A stretch of DNA of 64,000 nucleotides from UBA9300 sp032260385 (GTDB lineage Bacteria; Bacteroidota; Bacteroidia; Bacteroidales; VadinHA17), in assembly GCA_032260385.1 (NCBI GenBank), contig JAVVEL010000001.1, positions 62,001 to 126,000 of the forward strand, written 5' to 3'. The notes under the pieces were generated by a model. That model saw only the letters and a list, made by a program, of their open reading frames with translations, did no database searches and had not been told where the DNA came from. The translations under genes and the position numbers were made by a program. Every line of letters starts with the position of its first letter. Positions within the stretch are counted from its first letter, which is position 1. Positions 16,387 to 25,702 of this stretch are shown piece by piece.

Positions 16387-17229
16387 TTGAAAAACTTATC
16401 CAGGCGAACACTAACAGGCATTTTTTTAGTTATTATTATAGTGGGGGGATTGTGGCTCCACCCCCTGTCTTATCTCCTGGTAGGCTTAATATTACTTGCA
16501 GGATCATTATATGAATATTACCGGCTTATTTCCGCTTCAGGGTCTTCTCCACAGGAAATTGCCGGAATAATAACGGCCGTTTTAATATATGGAATCTCTG
16601 TTTTCGTAGCGGCGGGTATTCTCGATCCGATATTCTACCTGCTTGCAATGTTCGCCATTATGCTCATTATTATTGCTGAACTCTTCAGGAAGGATGATAA
16701 ACCCTTTGACGCGCTTGCCCATACTATCTTCGGACTTATCTTTATTTCTGTTCCCTATTCACTTTTTCCGTTTATGGCTTTTGGTTTTCCAGGACCTGGT
16801 ACTGTTCTGCCTAATAGTCTGCCGGTATTTTCACCAGGTTTAATGCTTGGTTTCCTGGTTCTGTCATGGGGATTTGATATTGGAGCCTACCTGTTTGGAT
16901 CCTGCTTTGGAAAACATAAATTATTGAAAAGGATATCCCCGGATAAGTCCTGGGAAGGTTTTATTTTCGGATTTGCAACTGCCGTTTTACTCGCCTGGCC
17001 TGTTTCCCTGTGGATTAAAACACCGGGAACAGGTGGCTGGTTGATTATAGCAGTGTTAATATCCATTAGCGGCACACTGGGTGACCTGGTGGAGTCGATG
17101 CTGAAAAGAAGCGCCGGAGTAAAAGACTCAGGCTCCTTACTGCCCGGTCACGGAGGAATACTCGACAGGTTTGACAGCCTTATACTGTCACTGCCTTTTG
17201 TCTTCCTTTTCATTCTACTCTTTGGTTGA
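16387..17229 (+). CDS. cdsA: Phosphatidate cytidylyltransferase (TTG start)
   Basis: Integral membrane enzyme that makes CDP-diacylglycerol from phosphatidate and CTP, the branch point of phospholipid synthesis. The 280-residue protein has about seven or eight membrane segments and the C-terminal family signature with KDSGSLLPGHGGILDRFDS, which holds the metal-binding acidic residues. Translation appears to start at TTG 16387, two bases after the previous stop, since no in-frame ATG lies near the first membrane segment and the basic start KNLSRR is typical. Its products are used by pssA and indirectly by psd, both close by. Confidence 0.95.
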   Translation: MKNLSRRTLTGIFLVIIIVGGLWLHPLSYLLVGLILLAGSLYEYYRLISASGSSPQEIAGIITAVLIYGISVFVAAGILDPIFYLLAMFAIMLIIIAELFRKDDKPFDALAHTIFGLIFISVPYSLFPFMAFGFPGPGTVLPNSLPVFSPGLMLGFLVLSWGFDIGAYLFGSCFGKHKLLKRISPDKSWEGFIFGFATAVLLAWPVSLWIKTPGTGGWLIIAVLISISGTLGDLVESMLKRSAGVKDSGSLLPGHGGILDRFDSLILSLPFVFLFILLFG

Positions 17230-17259
17230 TTTATACTATATTATTAGTTTTATGACACC

Positions 17260-17916
17260 ATGAAGATTCACAGAGTAGGATATAAAATAATCTTATACAA
17301 TATTGCTGCCCTGGCAGTGATTAATATTGCAGTGATATACTTTTTCAGCCATTTTCAGGTTTTATGGATAACGGTTCTGTCATTCTCTATAATCATGGTG
17401 CTTTTTCTTGTTTCTTTTTTCAGGAAACCGGAAAGAAAAGTAACAGAAAGCCCGGGTAAAATACTGTCAGCTGCTGATGGGAAGGTGGTGGCCATTGAGG
17501 AGATGCAGGAAACTGAATACTTCAATGAAAAAAAATTACAGGTCTCGGTCTTTATGAGCCTGTTTAATGTGCATTATAATACCTACCCGGTATCGGGGAC
17601 GGTTAAATATGTGAAATACCATCCCGGGAAATTCCTCCTTGCAAATCTTCCGAAGTCTTCCGTCAGTAATGAAAGAATAAGCATAGTTATCGAAACTGGT
17701 GAAGGCATTGAAATAATGATCAGGCAAATTGCAGGATTTATTGCCCGGAGAATTGTCACAAAAGCAGAACCGGGAATGAAAGTCAGGCAGGGAGACGAGC
17801 TGGGCTTCATTAAATTTGGCTCAAGGGTGGATATTTTCCTACCCTCCGGAACCGGTCTGAACGTTGGCTTGTCACAGACGGTCAGGGCTAACCATGATAT
17901 ACTGGCTGAATTATAA
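17260..17916 (+). CDS. psd: Phosphatidylserine decarboxylase
   Basis: Converts phosphatidylserine to phosphatidylethanolamine using a pyruvoyl group formed by self-cleavage. The 218-residue protein is the short form without the long N-terminal region of E. coli Psd. Two N-terminal membrane segments are followed by LSAADGKVVAIEE, MSLFNVHYNTYPVSG and the processing site as FGSRVDIF, where the serine of GS becomes the pyruvoyl group. It lies 30 bp after cdsA. Together with pssA at 23.3-24.0 kb it completes phosphatidylethanolamine synthesis. Confidence 0.95.
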   Translation: MKIHRVGYKIILYNIAALAVINIAVIYFFSHFQVLWITVLSFSIIMVLFLVSFFRKPERKVTESPGKILSAADGKVVAIEEMQETEYFNEKKLQVSVFMSLFNVHYNTYPVSGTVKYVKYHPGKFLLANLPKSSVSNERISIVIETGEGIEIMIRQIAGFIARRIVTKAEPGMKVRQGDELGFIKFGSRVDIFLPSGTGLNVGLSQTVRANHDILAEL

Positions 17917-17946
17917 TTGAATAAAACAATAAATTCTTACCGCGAT

Positions 17947-19173
17947 ATGAAAGCAAGTGAAAAAAAAGAAGATAAGAAAGTGATTGAAATAACTAAGGAT
18001 GTAAGCTGGATAGGAATCCTTGATTATGATATAGTGACTTTTGATATTGTTATGGAGACGGAATATGGTACTAGCTATAATTCATATTTCATCAATGCAG
18101 ATAAAAAAGCCATTATCGAAACTGCAAAGGAAAAATTTGCAGATGTTTATATTGACAAATTAAAACAGCTTGCCGATCCTTCAGCAATTGAATATATCAT
18201 CTTCAATCATACCGAGCCCGATCATTCAGGGTCGTTGAAACATATCCTGGAACTGGCTCCCGGTGCAACGGTGGTAGGAAGTGGTAATGCCATCCGCTAT
18301 CTTAATGACATGTTCGATTTTTCTTTTAAGAGCATGGCAGTAAAGGAAGGGGACAGTCTCAGCCTGGGTAATAAGACCCTCAGGTTTATCTCTGCTCCCA
18401 ACCTGCACTGGCCCGACACTATGTATACCTACCTCGAAGAAGATAGATTGCTTTTTACCTGTGATTCATTCGGTGCCCATTATTGTGATGACCGACTTTT
18501 TGATGACCTTGTGGGCGACTTCAGGGAGGCCTTTAAATACTATTTTGATGTTATACTTAAGCCCTACAGCAAATTTATGCTCAAGGCCATCGATAAGATA
18601 CGGCCCCTTGACATTGATGCTATTTGCACAGGGCACGGACCCGTGCTGAGAAAAAACTGGAAGAAATACGTTGACCTGAGTGAAAAATATGCCCGTGAAT
18701 ATATAGATGTCACAAGTGGAGAAGAAAAGAAGAGAGCTCTCATTACCTATGTTTCAGCCTATGGCTATACAAAAGAAATGGCAGAAGCTATTGCCATGGG
18801 CATTGAAAGCGGTGGAAACATAGAGGTCAGAATTCTCGATATTGAACATATAGAGCTGGGGGATCTCGCATCTGAAGTGGTTAAGGCTGATGCTCTTCTC
18901 GTAGGATCACCTACCATCAATCAGAATACCCTGCTGCAGGTTTATAAGCTTTTTTCGGTAATCAACCCACTGCGGGACAAGGGTAAACTGGCTGCCTCAT
19001 TTGGCTCCTACGGTTGGAGCGGGGAAGCCCCGGGCATTATTGCCGCAAACCTGAAAAGCCTTAAGCTGAAAGTGATGGATGAAAATGCAGCTTTTAAGTT
19101 CAGGCCCGGAGAAGAAACAAGAACCGAACTGGTGGCTTATGGTAATCGCTTTGCCAGGGAACTGATGTCATAA
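17947..19173 (+). CDS. FprA-family flavodiiron protein
   Basis: Soluble A-type flavoprotein that reduces oxygen to water or nitric oxide to N2O, protecting anaerobes. The N-terminal metallo-beta-lactamase-like domain holds the diiron site: HTEPDHSG (HxExDH), APNLHWPDTM, CDSFGAH and TGHGP. A flavodoxin domain follows from about residue 265 (YVSAYGYTKEMAEAIAMGI, SPTINQNTL, GSYGWSGEAPG). Length 408 from ATG 17947; TTG 17917, touching the psd stop, is an alternative start that adds 10 residues. No rubredoxin domain is fused. Its place just before cytochrome bd suggests oxygen-stress function, which is inference. Confidence 0.93.
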   Translation: MKASEKKEDKKVIEITKDVSWIGILDYDIVTFDIVMETEYGTSYNSYFINADKKAIIETAKEKFADVYIDKLKQLADPSAIEYIIFNHTEPDHSGSLKHILELAPGATVVGSGNAIRYLNDMFDFSFKSMAVKEGDSLSLGNKTLRFISAPNLHWPDTMYTYLEEDRLLFTCDSFGAHYCDDRLFDDLVGDFREAFKYYFDVILKPYSKFMLKAIDKIRPLDIDAICTGHGPVLRKNWKKYVDLSEKYAREYIDVTSGEEKKRALITYVSAYGYTKEMAEAIAMGIESGGNIEVRILDIEHIELGDLASEVVKADALLVGSPTINQNTLLQVYKLFSVINPLRDKGKLAASFGSYGWSGEAPGIIAANLKSLKLKVMDENAAFKFRPGEETRTELVAYGNRFARELMS

Positions 19174-19243
19174 AGGGCTTTTGTCTTTTGTCTTTATTAG
19201 TATATTTACATTCTCAACCAAACCTGACCCTAAATTTTGTAAA

Positions 19244-19483
19244 ATGGGTTTTCTGAAGAATACCTTTTATGATATTTTCCGATTTTACAGGAATGGTTTT
19301 CTTACAATGCCATCCTGGGGAAGGAAGGTATGGCTGGTAATCCTGATAAAACTGTTTATTATGTTTGCTGTTCTGCGAATATTCTTTTTCCCCGACATCC
19401 TCAAGAAAAACTTTGCTACCGACAGGGAAAGGGGAGAACATGTACTTAATGAATTAATAATTAAATCTGCTACTGATGATTGA
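19244..19483 (+). CDS. DUF4492 small membrane protein, linked to cytochrome bd
   Basis: A 79-residue protein with one hydrophobic helix (WLVILIKLFIMFAVLRIFFF) after a basic amphipathic start (FYDIFRFYRNGFLTMPSWGR). This is the DUF4492 pattern, found in Bacteroidetes beside cydA. The stop codon overlaps the cydA start by 8 bp, indicating translational coupling. It may be a small accessory subunit of the oxidase, in the way CydX and CydH are in proteobacteria, but this is inference. ATG 19244 is preferred over 19181 because the earlier residues are not family-like. Confidence 0.82.
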   Translation: MGFLKNTFYDIFRFYRNGFLTMPSWGRKVWLVILIKLFIMFAVLRIFFFPDILKKNFATDRERGEHVLNELIIKSATDD

Positions 19484-21044
19484 GAACATCGACCTTTCTT
19501 TAGTTGATTGGTCAAGGGGGCAGTTTGCCCTGACAGCCATTTATCACTGGCTCTTCGTTCCACTCACGCTTGGTTTGTCCTTCATTCTTGTCATTATGGA
19601 GACAAAATATGTGCGTACCGGTTCAGAAAAATGGAAGAAAATTACCAAATTCTGGATGAAATTATTCGGTATAAATTTTGCCATAGGAGTATCAACCGGC
19701 CTGATTCTTGAATTTGAGTTTGGTACCAACTGGTCAAATTATTCATGGTTTGTTGGTGATATTTTCGGAGCTCCACTGGCAATTGAAGGCATCATGGCCT
19801 TTTTCCTTGAATCGACCTTTGTGGCGGTGATGTTTTTTGGATGGGATAAGGTGGGCAAACGCTTTCACCTGGCTTCAACATGGCTGGTGGCTATCGGAGC
19901 TAACCTTTCAGCCCTATGGATACTTGTTGCCAATGCGTGGATGGAGAACCCCGTTGGTATGTTCTTTAACCCCGATACGGCAAGAAACGAAATGCAAAGC
20001 TTCTGGCAGGTACTGTTCAACCCGGTTGCAATGGACAAATTCTTTCATACAATAACATCGGGTTTTGTACTGGCTTCCTTATTCGTAACCGGTATAAGTG
20101 CATGGTTTCTCATTCATAACAGGGAAAAAGAAATGGCGGTAAAAAGTATAAAGGTGGCTGCCATATTTGGCACCTTTGGATCCCTGGTGCTCATCTTTAC
20201 AGGCGATACATCCTCCCGGACGCTTGCCCGGGTACAGCCTGTGAAATTTGCTGCTATGGAAGCATTGTACGAAGGGAAGACAGATGCAGGATTAACTGCC
20301 TTCGGTATTCTGGTTGACAAGGATCAGGCAGTTGAGGATGGCCTTGATGAGAAGGATATAATTGCTTCAATAGAAATTCCCGGACTGCTGTCAATAATGA
20401 CCAATGGGGAACGTGATTCCTACGTTGCAGGAATAAAGGACCTTGTACACGGGAATGAAGAAAGAGGCTTAATGCCTGTTTCTGAGAAGATAGAGAGGGG
20501 TAAGTTTGCAAGACAAACCCTGCTTGACTACAGGGAAGCAAAAGAAGGGGATAATATGGTCCTGGCCGATGAATTGAAAAAGAGGTTTGAGGGCAGTGAC
20601 TTCCAGGAGGAATACTTCCGTTATTTTGGCTATTCCTACATAAACAGACCGGCTGATGTTGTGCCAAACGTTCCTTTGATCTTTTACAGTTTTCACCTGA
20701 TGGTGGCGCTGGGTTGTCTCTTCTTGCTTCTGCAAATCCTTGCCTGGTTATATACAGCCAGGGGCTCAATGGAAAATAAAAGGATTTTCCAGTGGATACT
20801 CCTGTTAAGCCTTCCCCTTCCTTACCTTGCCTCTGTTCTCGGGTGGCTTGTAACAGAAATGGGCAGGCAGCCATGGATAATACAGGACTTAATGCCTGTA
20901 GGTATTGCTGTATCAAGCATCAGTACCTCGGCTGTTCAAACAACATTCTGGTTATTCGCCGCTCTCTTCACGGCCTTGCTGATTGCAGAGGTCTCTATTA
21001 TGACCAGGCAAATAAAAATCGGACCTAAAATAGAGGAGGAATAG
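19476..21044 (+). CDS. cydA: Cytochrome bd ubiquinol oxidase subunit I
   Basis: Catalytic subunit of the bd-type quinol oxidase, which reduces O2 at very low concentrations without pumping protons. The 522-residue protein starts with the heme-ligand region (FALTAIYHWLFVPLTLGLS), contains a long hydrophilic quinol-binding loop (about residues 250-390), and has GWLVTEMGRQPWIIQDLMP, the conserved CydA signature near the C-terminus. It overlaps the DUF4492 gene and is followed 2 bp later by cydB. Confidence 0.97.
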   Translation: MIENIDLSLVDWSRGQFALTAIYHWLFVPLTLGLSFILVIMETKYVRTGSEKWKKITKFWMKLFGINFAIGVSTGLILEFEFGTNWSNYSWFVGDIFGAPLAIEGIMAFFLESTFVAVMFFGWDKVGKRFHLASTWLVAIGANLSALWILVANAWMENPVGMFFNPDTARNEMQSFWQVLFNPVAMDKFFHTITSGFVLASLFVTGISAWFLIHNREKEMAVKSIKVAAIFGTFGSLVLIFTGDTSSRTLARVQPVKFAAMEALYEGKTDAGLTAFGILVDKDQAVEDGLDEKDIIASIEIPGLLSIMTNGERDSYVAGIKDLVHGNEERGLMPVSEKIERGKFARQTLLDYREAKEGDNMVLADELKKRFEGSDFQEEYFRYFGYSYINRPADVVPNVPLIFYSFHLMVALGCLFLLLQILAWLYTARGSMENKRIFQWILLLSLPLPYLASVLGWLVTEMGRQPWIIQDLMPVGIAVSSISTSAVQTTFWLFAALFTALLIAEVSIMTRQIKIGPKIEEE

Positions 21045-21046
21045 TC

Positions 21047-22177
21047 ATGTTATTAGCTGTATCACATTCATTTCTCCAGGAGTACTGGTGGTTACTCATT
21101 TCACTTCTCGCCAGCCTGCTGGTATTTCTCATGTTCGTACAGGGCGGGCAATCATTTATTTTTAGCCTTGCTGCGAATGAACAACAAAAGACTATGGTTA
21201 TCAATGCCATGGGACGTAAGTGGGAATTTACATTCACTACCCTTGTAACCTTCGGGGGAGCATTTTTTGCCTCTTTCCCTCTTTTTTATGCAACCAGTTT
21301 CGGAGGGGCTTACTGGGTATGGATGGCTATTCTTTTCAGCTTCGTGATCCAGGCCATAGCATATGAATACCGTACCAAGCCCTCCAATGTGCTGGGTAAA
21401 AAAACATTTGAGGTCTTCCTCCTGATAAACGGAGCCTTTTCACCTTTTCTTATAGGTGTTGCTGTTGCCACTTTCTTCACGGGAGCAAATTTTTCTCTCA
21501 ACGAGATGAATATGGGAAAATGGGATACCCCGTGGCACGGACTCGAAGCATTGTTGAGTCTCAGGAATTTATCCCTTGGAGTGGCAGTTCTCTTTTTGGC
21601 CCGGCTCCTTGGCCTGATGTATATTATTAACAGCATTGATGATGATGAATTGAATGGACGGGCAAGAAAAAAGGCACTAATAAACCTTGTCCCTTTTCTT
21701 ATAGGCTTCCTTTATTTCATTATAAGCCTCTTACTGGCAGAAGGCTTTGCTGTTGACCCGGAGAGTGGAAGAGTCTTTATGGAAAAAGGTAAATACTTCC
21801 ACAACCTGGTGGAGATGCCCCTGGTCCTTATAATATTTCTCTCCGGCACTGTGCTTGTGCTTTTTGCCCTCTACCGTACTGTTTTTACCGAAAAAACTGA
21901 CCCGGTATGGTTTGGAGGCTTCGGCACCGTAATGGTGGTATTGTCATTATTCCTTCTGGCAGGTTATAATAATACTTCCTTCTATCCCTCATTAAGCGAC
22001 CTGCAGAGTTCACTGACCATAAGGAATGCTTCCTCAAGCCATTTTACCCTCAAAACAATGCTGTATATCTCATTTATTATTCCCTTTGTTATTGCATATA
22101 TATGGTATGCATGGAGTGCAATAAACAGGAAAAAAATTGATAAGGAAGAGATAGGTGGTGAAGGACATATTTATTAG
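21047..22177 (+). CDS. cydB: Cytochrome bd ubiquinol oxidase subunit II
   Basis: Structural partner of CydA, with about nine membrane segments and 376 residues. Family pattern: YWWLLISLLASLLVFLMFVQGGQS at the N-terminus, then NAMGRKWEFTFTTLVTFGGAFFASFP. The ATG is preceded by GAGGAGGAATAG, which overlaps the cydA end and looks like a Shine-Dalgarno sequence, unusual in this phylum. It forms a DUF4492-cydA-cydB operon, and the aroF/chorismate mutase fusion gene follows 12 bp later. Confidence 0.96.
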   Translation: MLLAVSHSFLQEYWWLLISLLASLLVFLMFVQGGQSFIFSLAANEQQKTMVINAMGRKWEFTFTTLVTFGGAFFASFPLFYATSFGGAYWVWMAILFSFVIQAIAYEYRTKPSNVLGKKTFEVFLLINGAFSPFLIGVAVATFFTGANFSLNEMNMGKWDTPWHGLEALLSLRNLSLGVAVLFLARLLGLMYIINSIDDDELNGRARKKALINLVPFLIGFLYFIISLLLAEGFAVDPESGRVFMEKGKYFHNLVEMPLVLIIFLSGTVLVLFALYRTVFTEKTDPVWFGGFGTVMVVLSLFLLAGYNNTSFYPSLSDLQSSLTIRNASSSHFTLKTMLYISFIIPFVIAYIWYAWSAINRKKIDKEEIGGEGHIY

Positions 22178-22189
22178 TAATATAAGCAG

Positions 22190-23314
22190 ATGAGTATTCT
22201 CCGGATACAGGAATGGTTTGATGATATTGGTGACAGACCCGTGATGATAGCCGGCCCGTGCAGTGCTGAGTCGGATGAACAGATACAAAAGACAGCTGAT
22301 GCTTTGAGCGGACCATGCAAACCATCCTTCTTCAGGGCAGGAATATGGAAACCCCGCACCCGGCCCGGCACCTTCAGCGGTGTAGGTACAAAGGGTCTGC
22401 AATGGATGATTAAGGTAAAGGAGCGTACCGGTATGAGGCTTACGGTAGAGGCGGCAAGCCCCCGGCATGTGGAGGCGTGCCTGAAAGCCGGAATAGATGT
22501 AATCTGGCTGGGTGCACGAACAGTCTCAAACCCCTTCTCAGTCCAGGAAATAGCCGAAGCACTAAAAGGGGTGGATATACCGGTGCTTGTTAAGAATCCC
22601 CTTAATCCCGACATTGACCTGTGGTTGGGAGCCATAGAAAGAATAAACAATGCAGGTATAAGTAAAGTGGCTGCTGTTCACCGCGGCTTTTCACCCTTTG
22701 AAAGAACAAGGTACAGAAATATGCCCAAATGGGAAATTGCAATAGAGCTGAGGAGGAGGTTAAAGGAGATATCTGTCCTGTGCGACCCGAGCCATATAGG
22801 AGGTGATGTTGTTATGGTGCCCGAACTGGCGCAGAAAGCAATGGACCTGAATATGGACGGACTGATGCTCGAAGTCCACCATGATCCCTTATCTGCCCTG
22901 AGCGACAATAAGCAGCAATTGCTGCCGGAAAATTATTGCAGGCTGATAGAAAACCTGGTGATAAGATGCCCCAAGCCTGAAGACCCTGGATTCATCAATC
23001 AGCTTGATGAATTGAGAAGCCAGATTGACTCTGTTGATCATCAGCTGATTGAGCTTCTGTCAAGAAGACTCGAAATAATCGATATGATAGGACATTACAA
23101 GTATAGTAATAACGCTGCCATACTCCAGATGGACAGGTGGGTCGAAATCCTTAATACAAGACTTGAGCAGGCAGGGCTCCTTGGCCTGGACCGTGATTTC
23201 ACTGAAAGATACCTGAAACTTATGCACCAGGAGTCGATTCGCAGGCAGACGGATATTATGAAGAAAATGGAAGAGAAACAGGGGAAATCAGCTGATAAGG
23301 GCCCAGATAATTGA
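22190..23314 (+). CDS. Bifunctional DAHP synthase / chorismate mutase type II
   Basis: First enzyme of aromatic amino acid synthesis fused to the enzyme that sends chorismate to prephenate. Residues 1-265 are a KDPG-aldolase-like (type I-beta) DAHP synthase: MIAGPCSAESDEQI, GAGIWKPRTRPG-like FRAGIWKPRTRPGTFSG, VKNPLNPDIDLWLGA, and CDPSHIGGD. Residues 272-360 are an AroQ-type chorismate mutase helix bundle (LDELRSQIDSVDHQLIELLSRR, then YKYSNNA). The C-terminal mutase fusion is common in Bacteroidetes. The 3' end overlaps pssA on the other strand. Confidence 0.95.
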   Translation: MSILRIQEWFDDIGDRPVMIAGPCSAESDEQIQKTADALSGPCKPSFFRAGIWKPRTRPGTFSGVGTKGLQWMIKVKERTGMRLTVEAASPRHVEACLKAGIDVIWLGARTVSNPFSVQEIAEALKGVDIPVLVKNPLNPDIDLWLGAIERINNAGISKVAAVHRGFSPFERTRYRNMPKWEIAIELRRRLKEISVLCDPSHIGGDVVMVPELAQKAMDLNMDGLMLEVHHDPLSALSDNKQQLLPENYCRLIENLVIRCPKPEDPGFINQLDELRSQIDSVDHQLIELLSRRLEIIDMIGHYKYSNNAAILQMDRWVEILNTRLEQAGLLGLDRDFTERYLKLMHQESIRRQTDIMKKMEEKQGKSADKGPDN

Positions 23315-23986
23315 AACAACAATGTAAAGTATGATTATCAGGGGTAAGGATGCAAATCCTGCTCCCGCTATCAGTAAGGCCGATGAGCCAAGAAAAACTA
23401 TCCTTAATTCATTCCCTTTGAACCTCAGATGCCTGAATTTGAATGAAAACATTGGTATGTTGGTAATCATCAGGGATGAAAACACTATGGTGAGAAAACA
23501 CAGGACCATCCGGGAACTGATAAGACCCTGAATTAACTGGCTGTTTCCATACTCAGCGGCAAAAACCAGGGAAATAATAAAAAAAGCATTTCCCGGTGTG
23601 GGCAAACCCCTGAAATGATCACTCTGGGCTTTGTCAATGTTAAACTTTGCAAGACGCAGGCCCGAAAAGGCAGGTATCAGAACAGTGGCATATTCTATAT
23701 ATCCTGCGAGGGAGTCAAGTCCCTCAGCCGAAATGATGAGCCTGTACATCAACAAGCCGGGAGCAACACCGAAGCTCACCATATCGGCAAGACTGTCAAG
23801 TTGCAGGCCAATCTCCGAATAAGCCTTAAGCAGGCGGGCAGCGAGGCCATCACAAAAATCAAAAAGGAGGGAGGCCGTTATAAACCATACTGAAAGCTTA
23901 AGGTTACCGTTCATTATCAGTATAATGGCAAAGAAACCTGATACCAGGTTCATAAGGGTGAGCAGGTTTGGAATATGCTTTTTCAT
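23288..23986 (-). CDS. pssA: CDP-diacylglycerol--serine O-phosphatidyltransferase
   Basis: Membrane enzyme making phosphatidylserine from CDP-diacylglycerol and serine. It has the CDP-alcohol phosphotransferase motif DGX2ARX8GX3DX3D, seen as DGLAARLLKAYSEIGLQLD plus SLAD near residue 45, and six or so membrane segments. Start taken at ATG 23986 (MKKHIPNLLTLMNL); an ATG four codons upstream at 23998 is equally possible. It overlaps the DAHP synthase gene by 27 bp, convergently. Product feeds the psd gene at 17.3 kb. Confidence 0.94.
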   Translation of the reverse strand: MKKHIPNLLTLMNLVSGFFAIILIMNGNLKLSVWFITASLLFDFCDGLAARLLKAYSEIGLQLDSLADMVSFGVAPGLLMYRLIISAEGLDSLAGYIEYATVLIPAFSGLRLAKFNIDKAQSDHFRGLPTPGNAFFIISLVFAAEYGNSQLIQGLISSRMVLCFLTIVFSSLMITNIPMFSFKFRHLRFKGNELRIVFLGSSALLIAGAGFASLPLIIILYIVVSIIWALIS

Positions 23987-24076
23987 CTGAGGAGTCAAGG
24001 CCGAATATTAACGTAAATTAATATAAATTTTATCAATATTCCCAATTTGTATATTTTTACATGAATTTAAGAACTG

Positions 24077-24535
24077 ATGGAACATTTACACAATATTAAA
24101 ATAGCAGTTGATTTCGACGGGACCATAGTTGAACATGAATATCCTGAGATAGGTAAAGAAAAATTATTTGCCTTTGAAACGATGAAGGAACTGCAGAAAA
24201 ATGGAGCCCTTCTTATTCTATGGACTTTCAGGGCCGGAAAGGAACTGGATGAGGCAGTTGAATATTGTAAGAATAAAGGTATTGAGTTTTATGCCGTTAA
24301 CAAAAACTATCCTGAGGAGGATTTCAACAGTTCAGTCAGCCGGAAAATAAATGCTGATGTATACATCGATGATAAAAATATCGGGGGCTTTCCCGGATGG
24401 AGCAGGATCTGGCAGGAACTGAGCTTATATGATGAAATGGAAAAGGAAGCTATCAAAAAGCTAAACCGAAGGAAATCAGTACTCAAAAGGTTGTTCGGCC
24501 GGAAGAAAGAAGGGGAGAAAGGTTTATTAGGTTGA
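24077..24535 (+). CDS. HAD-superfamily hydrolase, BT0820-like
   Basis: A 152-residue protein with the HAD motif I DFDGTIV near residue 13 (nucleophile and acid Asp pair), motif II as LWTFR and motif IV region DVYIDDKNIGG. It has no cap domain and resembles the Bacteroides BT0820 family. Such proteins are phosphatases acting on small phosphorylated compounds; substrate unknown. The last codons are basic. The stop lies inside a 9-bp tandem repeat that fills the next intergenic space. No strong promoter match seen upstream. Confidence 0.85.
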   Translation: MEHLHNIKIAVDFDGTIVEHEYPEIGKEKLFAFETMKELQKNGALLILWTFRAGKELDEAVEYCKNKGIEFYAVNKNYPEEDFNSSVSRKINADVYIDDKNIGGFPGWSRIWQELSLYDEMEKEAIKKLNRRKSVLKRLFGRKKEGEKGLLG

Positions 24536-24575
24536 TAAAGTTGATAAAGTTGATAAAGTTTATAGAGTTTAAAGT
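24531..24575. repeat. 9-bp tandem repeat GTTGATAAA, three exact copies
   Basis: Exact units at 24531, 24540 and 24549, then two decayed units. The first copy overlaps the stop codon of the HAD gene. Confidence 0.9.
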
Positions 24576-24601
24576 GATTATATAGTTTTTGTTTTTAGGT
24601 G

Positions 24602-25702
24602 ATGAGATATATGTACCTTTTATTTTCAGTATTGATTATTCTTGCAGCGGCCTGTAAGGGTTCTGTCAGCAATTCAGAAAGCAATGAGCAGGCAGAAGAA
24701 AAAAGGACTAAAGTGCTGGCTGCTAACCTTGTGAATTTTGAAGAGCCGGCTGACGGTACAAGATACGGCTCAGGAGATGAGATAAACCTGAAGCTCAGTC
24801 TCCGGGGGGCAAATATTCCCGACTCTGTAAAGGTCTTTTTTGATGGGGGTCAACTGGTAACGCTCCCCCGGGGGGTTCTTGAATATACAATTGACACCGG
24901 ATCATCGCGCCTGGGTAAGATTCCCCTTAAGATAATGGCCTATAAAGGTGACAGGAGGCCACAAATACTCACCCATTTTATAACAGTCATTTCTGACATT
25001 GAACCTGAACTTTACTCATTCAGGGTGGTAAATACCTACCCCCATGACCTCACAGCATATACCCAGGGTTTACTGTATCATGAGGGCTTTTTATTTGAGA
25101 GCACCGGGGTGGAAGGCAAATCAACCTTAAGAAAGGTAGAGATTGAAACGGGAAAGGTTCTTCAAAGACGGAATCTTGAAAGTAAATACTTTGCCGAAGG
25201 ACTGGTTATTCATAACGGCTACCTTTATCAGCTTACCTGGAAGAATAATGTTGGCTTTGTTTATGATATTCAGAACTTTGAAGAGATTAAAAGAGTTCAG
25301 TATACCACCCAGGGCTGGGGTCTTGCAAGTAATGGAGAAGAGCTGATAATGAGTGATGGCACAAATAAACTGTATTTTCTTGAGCCTGATTATTTTACGG
25401 TTTTGTCATCAATAGAGGTATATGACAACAGTAGCCAGGTGTGGAATCTGAACGAGCTTGAATATATAAACGGCGAGATATGGGCAAATATATATACAAC
25501 TGATCGTATTGCACGTATAGATCCGGGCACGGGCAAGGTGCTTGCCTATATAGATCTCTCCGGCATCCTGCCTCAAAAAGATCGTCATCCGGAACTGGCT
25601 GAGCTGAATGGCATAGCATGGGATGGCGAGAATGAGCGCTTATTTGTAACCGGTAAAAACTGGCCCCGCCTTTTCGAGATTAAAATTGTCAGTCGCCGGT
25701 GA
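24602..25702 (+). CDS. Glutaminyl-peptide cyclotransferase-like lipoprotein
   Basis: Predicted lipoprotein (lipobox LAAAC about 18 residues in) with an N-terminal beta-sandwich region (about residues 35-135) and a beta-propeller domain of the plant/bacterial-type glutaminyl cyclase family (YTQGLLYHEGFLFESTGVEG, FAEGLVIHNGYLYQLTWKN, GWGLASNGEELIMSDG, LNELEYINGEIWANIYTTD, LNGIAWDGENERLFVTGK). Such enzymes convert N-terminal glutamine to pyroglutamate on exported proteins. In Bacteroidetes most Sec substrates expose N-terminal Gln after cleavage, so this fits a housekeeping role, which is inference. The ATG at 24602 was preferred to GTG 24599. Its end overlaps the lipid kinase gene by 14 bp. Confidence 0.88.
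   Translation: MRYMYLLFSVLIILAAACKGSVSNSESNEQAEEKRTKVLAANLVNFEEPADGTRYGSGDEINLKLSLRGANIPDSVKVFFDGGQLVTLPRGVLEYTIDTGSSRLGKIPLKIMAYKGDRRPQILTHFITVISDIEPELYSFRVVNTYPHDLTAYTQGLLYHEGFLFESTGVEGKSTLRKVEIETGKVLQRRNLESKYFAEGLVIHNGYLYQLTWKNNVGFVYDIQNFEEIKRVQYTTQGWGLASNGEELIMSDGTNKLYFLEPDYFTVLSSIEVYDNSSQVWNLNELEYINGEIWANIYTTDRIARIDPGTGKVLAYIDLSGILPQKDRHPELAELNGIAWDGENERLFVTGKNWPRLFEIKIVSRR

Noticed and set aside
20254..20916. 220-codon minus-strand open frame inside cydA
   Set aside because: It is antisense to a clear enzyme gene and has no start signal or family.
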